From contig JAFVAU010000025.1 of assembly GCA_017480345.1 (NCBI GenBank), forward strand, positions 124,001 through 188,000: a stretch of 64,000 nt of DNA. The letters run 5' to 3'. Numbering within the stretch: the stretch's first letter is position 1; every line of letters starts with the position of its first letter. Shown here piece by piece: positions 15,900-24,365 of this stretch. The notes beneath the pieces are model-generated. The model was not told the DNA's origin and did no database searches. It saw only the letters and a list, made by a program, of their open reading frames with translations. The DNA comes from Bacteroidales bacterium (lineage in GTDB: Bacteria; Bacteroidota; Bacteroidia; Bacteroidales; UBA932). The position numbers were made by a program, and so were the translations under genes.

Positions 15900-16445
15900 T
15901 TAGTAAAACAAAAACTTGCAACCCAGTCCCGCCTGCCAGTGCACATGGCCGATACAAGGCGAGAAATTCACTGGCACCATCCCTTCCGCGACCAGCGCAA
16001 AACGCCGCGCCACAAACACCTCCACCTGCGCATGCCCATACAGGCCATACATAAACGTCGCCTTGTTCCGGCCAATATCCACATACCCAGGCAGCCGCCT
16101 CCAAGGGTCCAGCACCTCCACACCCAGCATCCCCCCACCTCCGGCATAAACACTGACCCGCCGGTTTCGCATACCCGCAATCCGCCACAGATACCCGCCC
16201 ATCACCAGCACATCCCCATACTGCATTCCCTGTCCTGTCGACAGAATAGCACGATATCCATTCCCGCACATGCCCCATTCCCAGAATCCACTCTGGCTAT
16301 ACCGCATACAAAAAGCCCCGGCTCCCACGGACGTACCAGTAAAAGCGCCAGATAAGGTCACACCATACTGGCCAGAAATAGTCCGCTGTGCCGAGGCCTT
16401 GAACCACACCCCCTGCAGCAAAAACAAACACGCCACCAAAACCAT
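15900..16445 (-). CDS. TraO-like outer-membrane protein
   Basis: 181 aa from ATG 16445, chosen because it gives a signal peptide (MVLVACLFLLQGVWFKASAQ); the frame is open back to 16742, which would add 99 residues including two copies of a 22-aa repeat. The barrel-like body matches Bacteroides conjugal-transfer TraO: SVYAGGGGMLGVEVLDPW, then NKATFMYGLYGHAQVEVFVA and a terminal HWQAGLGCKFLFY. No other transfer-pore genes are present, so it may be an orphan reused by the fimbrial operon. The next gene begins 12 nt downstream. Confidence 0.7.
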   Translation of the reverse strand: MVLVACLFLLQGVWFKASAQRTISGQYGVTLSGAFTGTSVGAGAFCMRYSQSGFWEWGMCGNGYRAILSTGQGMQYGDVLVMGGYLWRIAGMRNRRVSVYAGGGGMLGVEVLDPWRRLPGYVDIGRNKATFMYGLYGHAQVEVFVARRFALVAEGMVPVNFSPCIGHVHWQAGLGCKFLFY

Positions 16446-16566
16446 CCACCTGCTCCTCCGTCTCACCACCTCCATATACGCCTCCATCATAGCCACCGTC
16501 AACACCGCCACCCACCTGCTCCTCCATCTCACCACCTCCATATACGCCGCCATCATAGCTACCATC
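16446..16566. repeat. Tandem duplication with 66-bp period
   Basis: Positions 16446-16500 and 16512-16566 are near-identical 55-bp copies (a handful of substitutions). If translated with the TraO-like frame they read AYMEVVRWRSRW and AYMEVVRRRSRW. They lie immediately upstream of the favoured traO-like start. Confidence 0.85.
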
Positions 16567-17034
16567 ACCCCACCCATCCAGAACATCCACCATACATGTT
16601 CCCCCATCTCCCTAACATCATTAATTGCTGCTGTACCCCTATCCAGCTCAGCCTCCAGTTCACCACAAACAGGTGTCCACATTTTAATATTTTTGTCCTT
16701 AATCATATACTTTTGTCCCGTATTCCGGACACAAAGAAACACAAAACCCCTACGGCCTCCAAATTTCCGAAAGCCGTTTCACAACTTTTTCACCCCTATT
16801 TTAACGTCGATTTACCCTATTCCAGACACCACTATCATACTGATAATCAATCTCCTACATACTCCACATCCAACTATTTTCCTTTTTCACCACTGCACCA
16901 CCGCTCCGACCAACTTTCCGGCAGCTTCGGCATCCTGCCTCGCTACCCGAAAGTCCGTCTTCGCTCACTCCCCCAAGCGAGACAGCGCCGTCTCACGCCG
17001 CCGCTGACTCGCCCTATTACATGAACTCACCTAA
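16567..17034. other. Gene-poor stretch with a GC-rich structured block
   Basis: Between the TraO-like gene and the next minus-strand gene I see no convincing gene (the upper part could be an N-terminal extension of the TraO-like frame). From about 16,890 to 17,015 composition becomes GC-rich, with a hairpin GAGAC (16979-16983) / GTCTC (16990-16994). It may be a leader or an old transfer-element boundary. Confidence 0.4.
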
Positions 17035-17790
17035 CTACCTTAGCCAGACTATCTCTCCTATTTTCTCATCATCCTCTCCCATATCAGTAATAAATACGCA
17101 GCTTCGTTCAGTGGAGCGCACGCATTTTACCCATTCTGTCTTTGAACCATTAAGTTCGAGAGCATAGTCGCATTGTGTAAGAAAAAAGCCAGATGGGGCA
17201 GCCTTGTCTCGGGGCACTTTAACCTCCAAATAATGCGAGTAATCTACATATCCCTGGACAGGATAATAAACACGGATAGTTTCTCCGTATTGGGGACCAA
17301 TAGCTTGAAAATAATGCTCAAAAGCGCGAACCGGATCCTGATACATTAAGTCAAGTTCCTTTTCATTGGCCTCAAGCAGCATTGAATCTCCTTGATTATA
17401 AAAACTCAATAAAGATTCTACAAGCCAATTTGTTTTTGATTTTTCACGAAGTTGGAGTATTAAATAATGAGAAATCTCTTCAAAACCTTCACGATATTCC
17501 CTAACATACGCATTATTATTAGAAATATAAAGCGCGGACATAATGTCTTCTAAACACAATTTATAATCTCGGAACGAGACAAAAGCACCCAGAATACCAT
17601 CCTTAAATGGAGTATCCGCATAACATCCCTCAACAATGTCAGCACGCATTCCATCTGGAAGATGGTACTCTCGGAGGAAAGGCACAATAACTTGTCTCCA
17701 GACAAATATATTCTTAATCGTCTTTACAAACTCAGTATAAGAATAATTCTTTACAAAGTGAATAATTTGAGAGGCAATAATTTCTTCCAT
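17035..17790 (-). CDS. Hypothetical 251-aa protein, AT-rich
   Basis: I do not recognise it. It is a soluble acidic protein without signal peptide; the first 150 residues look helical (IIHFVKNYSYTEFVKTIKNI), the rest beta-rich (VRVYYP-like stretch, SHYLEVKVPRDKAAPSGFFL). Base composition is clearly more AT-rich than the genes on either side, which suggests separate acquisition. It stands alone, with no close partner upstream or downstream. Confidence 0.65.
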   Translation of the reverse strand: MEEIIASQIIHFVKNYSYTEFVKTIKNIFVWRQVIVPFLREYHLPDGMRADIVEGCYADTPFKDGILGAFVSFRDYKLCLEDIMSALYISNNNAYVREYREGFEEISHYLILQLREKSKTNWLVESLLSFYNQGDSMLLEANEKELDLMYQDPVRAFEHYFQAIGPQYGETIRVYYPVQGYVDYSHYLEVKVPRDKAAPSGFFLTQCDYALELNGSKTEWVKCVRSTERSCVFITDMGEDDEKIGEIVWLR

Positions 17791-17918
17791 AACAATATAT
17801 TTTTATCAGCAAGCATAAATTCATTATCAAGATGCAGAATAAAGGATAAACGTTTCATAAGAAACGCCATCATCTGAAAAAAAATCGCATTCTTCTCTTC
17901 TGGATTCTAAAAAAAACG

Positions 17919-18536
17919 CTACGGTAGAAGCTTGTCCGTTGAGAGAAACTGCATCCGGGGAACAGACTCATTTCTATAGGGCCCACCGAAACTTCGGGAC
18001 ATGCACCTTTCCAACTCGTCCCATTTCACCATTACCTGCTGGTACGTTCCCGACCTAAAATCATATTCTGACCTGACACATTGCGGGAACGCCCCAGGAG
18101 AGTAAGGATACACGGATGGTGCTCCACCCGGAGTGACCGCATAGATAAAAGGATTGGAAGCACTCATTAACGGAACAGTTCCAGGCTGGAACTTGTAAGG
18201 GCTCCTAAGGAAAAACCCGGCCACAAACAATAGCGCCTTCTCAGTATTGGTCAGCACTGGCGGCCTGTATCCGTCCAGATAATATGTGACCGATGACATC
18301 ACGCGATAAAAAGTCTCCTGGTTGATTCTCGCCGCCTGCTGCTCCTTGCTTTCAACGGCATCAGCACCAACGGAATAAACACTGTGCCAGGTGTCCGAAA
18401 ACAGGGGCGAGGTAATAATGGGGACGGGGCTGGGCTTCATCGAAACGGTATCAAACTTCTCCACATGCACCTGCGCATGCAGGCCGATGGTACTAACCAC
18501 CAGCAAAATAACCGTATAAAGCCATTTCCTGCCCAT
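17919..18536 (-). CDS. Hypothetical secreted protein
   Basis: 205 aa beginning MGRKWLYTVILLVVSTIGLH with cleavage likely after LHAQ, hence exported to the periplasm. The body is rich in Pro, Tyr and Ser (NPFIYAVTPGGAPSVYPYSP) and contains a helical middle (INQETFYRVMSSVTYYLDGY). No family recognised. It sits 139 nt downstream of a phosphoribosyltransferase gene on the same strand and probably belongs to the mobilisable element. Confidence 0.65.
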   Translation of the reverse strand: MGRKWLYTVILLVVSTIGLHAQVHVEKFDTVSMKPSPVPIITSPLFSDTWHSVYSVGADAVESKEQQAARINQETFYRVMSSVTYYLDGYRPPVLTNTEKALLFVAGFFLRSPYKFQPGTVPLMSASNPFIYAVTPGGAPSVYPYSPGAFPQCVRSEYDFRSGTYQQVMVKWDELERCMSRSFGGPYRNESVPRMQFLSTDKLLP

Positions 18537-18675
18537 TCTAAGTCAAATCTCGTTCAAGAACTATGCCGCATCAGTCGCTCCAATCGGCTTGCCTGCAAGC
18601 AGCCAAGCCTATTTCCGCTCCACGCGCTTGAGACCTATGTGTCGGCGGAGCCGCCACAAAAGTCTCCTTTCTTCA

Positions 18676-19443
18676 TCAAAACACAGTCTTTCCGATAAAG
18701 AACCCAACCACCTGCGAAGCCCCACACGATATCAGATTATCCGCCAACTGCACAAAAGACGTTCCACGCGTTGTTATATCGTCAAACAGCAGCACCTTCT
18801 TCCCCACGAAAACAGATTCATTCAGCCAAAGCCCATCCAGCGTATCCTCCCCCTTTTCTCGCCTGCTATTCGGACGGTCCCTCTCCCGCCTGATTAGCGA
18901 ATAGCCGTCAATTATCCCCGTCTCCTTTGCGACCAACTCACAAAACTTCCTGAACCGCCGTTCATTCTTCCACAAGGTCGATGCAGGTATTACACACAAC
19001 ATCCACCCCTTCCGGGAACTGTCCCAGAAGAGCCCATTGATAAACCCCGAGACCAGTTCCACCGCCTTATAATACTCTCCTCTCTTGAAAGAAAGAATCT
19101 CCTGCTGATGCGCGTAATCAATATCATTCAGTTGCTCCGGCCCATACTTCCCGGAAGGGAAATACTTATAACAGAACACCGCCCGGTAATCGGAAATTTT
19201 AATCTCCTTATACTTCCCGCCAATGTATGGCCACCCTCCTCTCCATCCCATCTTTTTACTGCGTGCATAAGGATCCTCACAGTCCCATTCCACCCGCTCC
19301 GTAACGGAAGTCTCTGTTTCTGCCGGGGCTTCCTGCCGCTCAGTTTTTTCAGGCTTCTTGGCAAACTTTAAATACACCCGGCACACCAAGTACAGGACCA
19401 ACGCGCCCCCAAACTGCCACAAGAATACTTCATATGCTTCCAT
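18676..19443 (-). CDS. Membrane-anchored phosphoribosyltransferase (ComF-like)
   Basis: 255 aa from ATG 19443; a longer open frame reaches 19620 but lies across an AT-rich promoter-like region. The N-terminus has one membrane helix (FLWQFGGALVLYLVCRVYL), then a charged linker. The C-terminal domain is a type I phosphoribosyltransferase with the PRPP loop VLLFDDITTRGTSF near residue 220 and a closing strand VVGFFIG. ComF-like proteins are linked to DNA uptake; here the gene lies upstream of nothing but the element's own minus-strand genes. Substrate unknown. Confidence 0.72.
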   Translation of the reverse strand: MEAYEVFLWQFGGALVLYLVCRVYLKFAKKPEKTERQEAPAETETSVTERVEWDCEDPYARSKKMGWRGGWPYIGGKYKEIKISDYRAVFCYKYFPSGKYGPEQLNDIDYAHQQEILSFKRGEYYKAVELVSGFINGLFWDSSRKGWMLCVIPASTLWKNERRFRKFCELVAKETGIIDGYSLIRRERDRPNSRREKGEDTLDGLWLNESVFVGKKVLLFDDITTRGTSFVQLADNLISCGASQVVGFFIGKTVF

Positions 19444-19512
19444 TCCACTCACCAAGGGGTTTATCGCCCACCAACAGGAAAAGGCGTCCCCCTTAGGAGC
19501 TACAAAGAAATA

Positions 19513-19520
19513 CAAAATTA
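19513..19520 (-). promoter_or_regulatory. -7 box for the phosphoribosyltransferase gene
   Basis: TAATTTTG on the minus strand (19520 to 19513), about 70 nt before the chosen start. No clear -33 TTTG is visible. Confidence 0.35.
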
Positions 19521-19633
19521 TCCGTTTAAAATAAAGGAAACGTTTCTTTTTATTTCGCTGATTATCAGCCAATTGTACGAGGCAATCCAGCAAAAACACA
19601 TAAAGTACACTGACTATCAAATAGTTACAAAAC

Positions 19634-20041
19634 TCATTTTAGTAACTTCTTAGCTCTCGGATAACGTTGCTCCAAAAGATACTCTACGGCCTCTTCCATA
19701 ATGGACATCATCGTAGGACGTTTCCCTTCACCCTCCGACTCCAGCCAAATAGAAATCACCCTTAACTTAAGTAGCGTGCCAGGAGACACCCGCAGACACG
19801 TAGTCCTCCCGGCCTTCTCCTTCTGCTTACTCCCCCTTCTCTTGCTTTTTCCAACTTGCTCCTCCCCCGCACCATCATCCTCGCTATCTTCAACCACAGT
19901 ATTCTCCTTTCCCCTCCCCGCCACTGGTTCCTCCACCATATTCTCATCCTCATCCTTCACGACAGCATCCACCGCCGGTTTCCTGCGCAGTTGCTGCTTA
20001 AACATTTCTAACTGATCCATTTCTTCCATATCCTTAAACAT
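19634..20041 (-). CDS. Small basic protein with RHH-like C-terminus, mobilisation-associated
   Basis: 135 aa from ATG 20041; an open frame to 20140 crosses low-complexity repeats and is less likely. The middle is disordered and charged (EDEDENMVEE, KSKRRGSKQKEKAG), and the C-terminal 55 residues (TTCLRVSPGTLLKLRVISIW, then MSIMEEAVEYLLEQRYPRAK) resemble a ribbon-helix-helix such as DUF3408/TraB-like accessory proteins. It is divergent from mobC across the putative oriT, fitting a DNA-binding relaxosome accessory role. Family assignment is tentative. Confidence 0.6.
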   Translation of the reverse strand: MFKDMEEMDQLEMFKQQLRRKPAVDAVVKDEDENMVEEPVAGRGKENTVVEDSEDDGAGEEQVGKSKRRGSKQKEKAGRTTCLRVSPGTLLKLRVISIWLESEGEGKRPTMMSIMEEAVEYLLEQRYPRAKKLLK

Positions 20042-20049
20042 TGATGTTG

Positions 20050-20225
20050 TACAAACGACTTCCCCATTCTGCAAATCCACAATTCTATGGTTCTCCTTTT
20101 CTGCAATGCTACCAGTTTGCTTCTCGACAAATTTGCACATCTACAAATCTACGATTCCACAATTCTGCAATGCTGCCAGTCTGCAAATCTTCCCGTTTGC
20201 AACGCTGCAAATTCGCGTCGCTGCC
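20050..20225. repeat. Quasi-periodic TGCAAAT-rich repeat region
   Basis: Short imperfect repeats such as CTGCAAATCC, CTGCAATGCTACCAGTTTGC, CTACAAATCTACGATTCC and CTGCAATGCTGCCAGTCTGC recur over about 175 bp on the mobC side of the small basic gene. Open frames here on several strands are by-products of low complexity. Iteron-like binding sites are possible. Confidence 0.6.
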
Positions 20226-20330
20226 CGCAAACATACTCCCAAACTTTTTCCCCGCCAAAACTTCCAAACAGCCTTTCCCATTTTTGCACCACCCAAAAAC
20301 CCTCAATACATTTGCCCCGGGACTCCCCAA

Positions 20331-20410
20331 GCCCCGTCAAAAAGAATTTGAGTGTTAGCTCAAATTGCAAGATGTGCGTTCGTGTCACGAACGCGGCCCC
20401 TGACGGGGCC
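20331..20410 (+). other. oriT: Nested inverted repeats upstream of mobC, candidate origin of transfer
   Basis: GCCCCGTCA (20331-20339) pairs perfectly with TGACGGGGC (20401-20409). Inside are two further perfect hairpins: AATTTGAG/CTCAAATT (20345-20352, 20359-20366) and GCGTTCGTG/CACGAACGC (20376-20384, 20386-20394, one-base loop). A competing hairpin GGCCCC/GGGGCC covers 20395-20410. Position between a divergent RHH-like gene and mobC-relaxase is where oriT lies in Bacteroides mobilisable elements. The nic site cannot be placed by eye. Confidence 0.6.
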
Positions 20411-20456
20411 CTTGCCTGCTGAGAGTGCCTATTATTTGAATGATTTAGATTTTAGT

Positions 20457-21206
20457 ATGAAGGAGTTAAGAGAACATTATGTAGTAGTACGATTTACCGA
20501 AAAAGAATATGATAAATTGGCCCTAAGAATGTCATTAAGCGGATATAATAATCGCTCAAAGTTTATTCGGGAAACCATCCTGACCGGCCGTTTGCAGCGC
20601 AGAAATTACAGCAAGACAGATTCAAACCTGGTACGCGAAATCGCCATGCTGCGTTCCGAATTGAGGCAAATTGGCATCAATTATAACCAACGCGTGAAAG
20701 CCCTCAACACAATCGTCAAACTTCGCGATAAAAATGGGCATTCACTCATTAACAGCCATGACATCGACCGGGACATGACCGAAATGAAAAAGATGATGGA
20801 CGGGATGGTAAAGATAGTGCAAGACATATCTGTTCGGGTGGAAGAACCACATAATGAGGAGACCTCCACCTTTCATGTTAAACTACCAAACAATACGAGT
20901 ATGCAAACAATGATTATTTCAGGAAACCTTGCCAAGGATTGCGAGGTTATCACCGGAAAGGACGGAAACGAGTACATCCGGTTCGACGTGGCTGTCAATG
21001 ACGAAAAAGACAAGGAAGAAAAGCCCACCTATTACACCTGTAGAATGAGGAAAAACGGCATTGCGGACTATCTCAAAAAGGGACGGTTCGTATCGCTGTT
21101 TGGGCCGCTTAAAGTAAGCATAGTCGTCAAGGAAACGAAAACCTATGTAAATCTGGACATCTGGGTTCAGAATCTGGAGTTGCCTCCGGTGCACAAAGAA
21201 AGCTAA
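20457..21206 (+). CDS. mobC: MobC relaxosome protein fused to a single-stranded-DNA-binding (SSB) OB-fold
   Basis: 249 aa from ATG 20457. Residues 1-125 match MobC relaxosome accessory proteins (VVVRFTEKEYDKLALRMSLS, SKFIRETILTGR, LRSELRQIGINYNQ). Residues 155-248 form an SSB domain (MIISGNLAKDCEVITGKDGN, IRFDVAVNDEKDKEEKPTYY, and TYVNLDIWVQNLEL). A short linker contains a Met where a separate ssb gene would have begun, suggesting fusion of neighbouring genes. MobC opens oriT DNA; the SSB part may coat the released strand. The relaxase begins 10 nt downstream. Confidence 0.85.
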   Translation: MKELREHYVVVRFTEKEYDKLALRMSLSGYNNRSKFIRETILTGRLQRRNYSKTDSNLVREIAMLRSELRQIGINYNQRVKALNTIVKLRDKNGHSLINSHDIDRDMTEMKKMMDGMVKIVQDISVRVEEPHNEETSTFHVKLPNNTSMQTMIISGNLAKDCEVITGKDGNEYIRFDVAVNDEKDKEEKPTYYTCRMRKNGIADYLKKGRFVSLFGPLKVSIVVKETKTYVNLDIWVQNLELPPVHKES

Positions 21207-21216
21207 TGCCTGGAAG

Positions 21217-22466
21217 ATGGTAGTGAAAATTGGAAAAGCGACGCCGACCTGCGCAACGGCCGTCGAATATAACGAGAACAAAGTAAATCAGGGGAAAGCA
21301 TCCGTAGTTTATTCTCAAGGAATTGACGACCCAAGTAACCCGATGGCCACCTTTGAGATATACGAGAGGGCAAGCCGTCGGTGTCAGAATCCCTCTTTTC
21401 ACATGTCCATCAATCCTTCCGTTACGGACAAAATGACGGAAGAACAGGTTATTGCGTTTGCAAAAGACTTGATGGCAGGCCTGGGCTATGGTGACCAGCC
21501 TGTCATCATTTACAAGCACTTCGACATTGACAGAGTGCACTATCATGTCGTTTCTGTGCGGGTGGATAAAAACGGGAAGAAAATCAAAGATTCCAACGAG
21601 CACAGGCGATGCCTGAGTCTGACGAAGAAACTCGCTCAAAAATACGGATTCGTAGTAGGTAAAATGGAGGACAAAAAGTACGTGGCCGATATGACCAAAG
21701 AGGATCTGGAGAACTGGATTTCCAAAAACCATCCTACCTACTATCTGGACGAGGCTGCCATTTTACGGGACCCTCGTATCACTTATCTCCGGTTCGACCC
21801 TGAGACAGGCAATTATATACAACAGATTGAGTCCATTGTCAAACAGGCCCTCACCTATCAATTCTCGGACATCAAACAATTCCAAACTTTAATGAGGCAC
21901 TTTGGGATTGACATTGAAATACACAGGCGTCACAACAAACTGTACCTGACGTACTATGGAAGGGATTCCAAAACTCACAAAAGGTGTACGCCTGCATTTC
22001 TATCCAAAACGCTCGACGCCCCCGGACTGGAGGAGATTCGTGACCACTTTGAAAAGAAGGACTCTCCGCCCTCTCTAAAGACGTCGAAGCACTCACCGAG
22101 AAAGTTCTCAAAGTCTTTGAATATGGGAAATCAGAGAAGGACGTACGCAAATACCTCGCATGGCAAAATGTCTCCTTGGTCCTAAACAGGGAGAAAAACG
22201 GAACCATCTCGGACGCGACCTTCATTGACCATCAAAAGCACCTGGTCGTGAGCGGTAACTTAGATGGACTTTTGTTAGCTGACTTAGAAAAAATACGCAC
22301 TACGGTCTGGAATGAGCCCACCATAATGGCAGAGCAAACACTGAGGGCTACTTTGGAAGAGCTGACAGAAGAGGCACTGGACGCTATTGGGTACAGCAAG
22401 AGTCGTCAGAATGAAGATGAAAAATATGCCCCGCAGATTAAAAAGCCAGGACCAAGAAAAGCATAA
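21217..22466 (+). pseudogene. mobA: MobA-type relaxase with an apparent frameshift
   Basis: The first frame (21217-22185) encodes an MOBP-like relaxase: FHMSINPS, then HFDIDRVHYHVVSVRVD near residues 97-113, the metal-binding His triad. It has GTG/ATG start ATG 21217. After about codon 280 the frame turns to nonsense (KDSPPSLKTSKHSP) and stops at 22185, while the -1 frame from about 22053 continues cleanly (ALSKDVEALTEKVLKVFEYG, LAWQNVSLVLNREKNG) to the stop at 22466. The shift is near GAAAAGAAGG at 22051-22060. Either a real frameshift, a programmed -1 slip at A4G, or a sequence error. The catalytic N-terminus is complete, so nicking may persist. Confidence 0.8.
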
Positions 22467-22472
22467 AGGAGT

Positions 22473-24365
22473 ATGGAAAAAGAAACCAAATCGGTCTTTA
22501 CATTATTCTTCCTCCTGTCCGGAGGAGTTCTTCTATTTATCGTCTATTACTATGCCTATCCGTTCTGGGTGGCCATCGGTCTCCATAACTGGTTGACAGA
22601 TTCCTTCGTCAGAAACTTCTATTATACGGGGAATTTTTCATCGCCCGTGCCCGCCAGAGTAATTTGCCTGTTCTTCGCCTCTCTTTATGCGCTTGTCCGT
22701 AGTGGAAACTCGAAAGACACTGACTGGAAAATCATCGTTGGGCTGATTCTATCCGGTCTTGGCTTGTTTTGGGGAGCCGAGTTAATGGGTGCAGGTCTTT
22801 TATACATCTCCTGCACTTTGCTCGGTTACAGCCTATATTTGGCAGGGGCAATCCTGTTAGGACGATTATACAGGAGTTTCGACCCAAAACTTCCGGATTA
22901 TTGGGATACCTTTCCACAATGTGAAAAACTCATTGAGAATGAAGACAGCATCAATATCCCTATAACCTATCAATACGATGGGAAGCAACGGCGCGGATAC
23001 ATCAATGTCGTATCACCGCAAAGAGGGACGATGGTATTGGGCACGCCTGGTGCCGGTAAAACAGCCAGCATTTATGGCCCCTACATCAGGACCATGATTC
23101 AAAAAGGCTATGCCCTTTGTGTCTATGACTACAAAGCACCCGACCTGACGGAAAGGGTTTTGAATGAACTGTTGGATAACTATCCCAGCTACAATGTCAA
23201 GCCCAAGATGTATGTTGTCAATTTCGATGACCCGCTCCACTCACACCGGTTCAATCCGCTCCATCCGGATTACCTCACAGACCCGATAGATGCGACGGAA
23301 ATTGCCGAGCTCATCATGAAAAACGCCAACCGGGGGAAGGAACAGAGCGATAACTTTTTTGCCCTATCGGCACAATGCTATATCGACTTGCTCATCTGGT
23401 TCCTGAGAATCTATAAGAAGGGGAAATATTGCACTTTTCCCCACCTGATTGAACTAATGGGACAGGATTACCGTGATGTTTTTGATGTCCTGACCCAGTT
23501 TGAAGAACTGGAGGTAAAAAGGAATACATTTATTGACGCCATGCGTGACAAGGCCTTCGAACAGTTACAGGGACAAATTGCCTCTGCCCGCATACCCTTG
23601 AACCGCTTTTCATCAAAGGTACTATACTGGGTACTATCCGGCAATGATTTCTCTCTGGACATCAACAATCCAACGGAGCCCAAGATTCTTTGCATTGCAA
23701 ACAATCCACGACGTCAATCCATTTACGGAACGACGCTCGCCTTGATGATGTCACAAATGTTCAAGCAGATTAATGTCCCTGGAAGAATACACTCTGGAGT
23801 TCTCATTGACGAATTGCCTACCCTCTATCTAAAAGAACTGAGCAATTTAATTGACACCGGGCGTCAGAACAAAATCGCCGTTGTTGTTGGGGCGCAGGAC
23901 AAAAGTCAATTGGTCAGAGACTACAATCACGAAGAATCTGACGTTATTTTCAACACCATCGGCAACGTCTTCGCCGGTTCGGTGAAAGGCGACACGGCTG
24001 AGTCCCTCAGCCGGTCGTTCGGAAAAGCTGAAAAAGAAAGCAGGTCGCAGCAACAAGGAGACACATCGGAGCATCTGACAATCTCCTACCAGCTAAAAGA
24101 TGTTCTCCCGCCCGACAAAATTGAAGCACTTTCCCAAGGTTCCTTTTGTGGATACGTAGCCGACACCTACAAACAAAAAATTCACCCCAAGATTTTTTGC
24201 GGTGAAATCGATGCCGGGAAACCTCCTGTGCATAAGGCACACGTTCCCCAACTAGTGGATCTGTCAGAAGCGCAAATGCGACGGGTAATAGAACAGAATT
24301 ATCGACGAATTCGGCAAGAAGTCACCAATATAATTCAGGAGGAACTTAATAGACACGCCAGCTAA
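22473..24365 (+). CDS. VirD4/TraG-type coupling protein
   Basis: 630 aa. Three to four membrane helices in the first 140 residues (LFFLLSGGVLLFIVYYYAYP and others), then a P-loop GTPGAGKTASIYGP near residue 190 and a Walker B-like HSGVLIDELPTL near residue 445. This is the type IV coupling ATPase that brings the relaxase-DNA complex to a conjugative pore. It follows the relaxase by 6 nt. No pore genes are nearby, so the element must borrow a helper's apparatus. Confidence 0.9.
   Translation: MEKETKSVFTLFFLLSGGVLLFIVYYYAYPFWVAIGLHNWLTDSFVRNFYYTGNFSSPVPARVICLFFASLYALVRSGNSKDTDWKIIVGLILSGLGLFWGAELMGAGLLYISCTLLGYSLYLAGAILLGRLYRSFDPKLPDYWDTFPQCEKLIENEDSINIPITYQYDGKQRRGYINVVSPQRGTMVLGTPGAGKTASIYGPYIRTMIQKGYALCVYDYKAPDLTERVLNELLDNYPSYNVKPKMYVVNFDDPLHSHRFNPLHPDYLTDPIDATEIAELIMKNANRGKEQSDNFFALSAQCYIDLLIWFLRIYKKGKYCTFPHLIELMGQDYRDVFDVLTQFEELEVKRNTFIDAMRDKAFEQLQGQIASARIPLNRFSSKVLYWVLSGNDFSLDINNPTEPKILCIANNPRRQSIYGTTLALMMSQMFKQINVPGRIHSGVLIDELPTLYLKELSNLIDTGRQNKIAVVVGAQDKSQLVRDYNHEESDVIFNTIGNVFAGSVKGDTAESLSRSFGKAEKESRSQQQGDTSEHLTISYQLKDVLPPDKIEALSQGSFCGYVADTYKQKIHPKIFCGEIDAGKPPVHKAHVPQLVDLSEAQMRRVIEQNYRRIRQEVTNIIQEELNRHAS

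Noticed and set aside
16270-17007. Plus-strand ORF rich in Thr, Ile and Pro
   Set aside because: No domain; arises from a C/A-rich strand in a non-coding and TraO-like region.
20041-20422. Overlapping plus-strand ORFs in the repeat region
   Set aside because: Translation of quasi-periodic TGCAAAT repeats and oriT hairpins; three frames open equally, as expected for low complexity.
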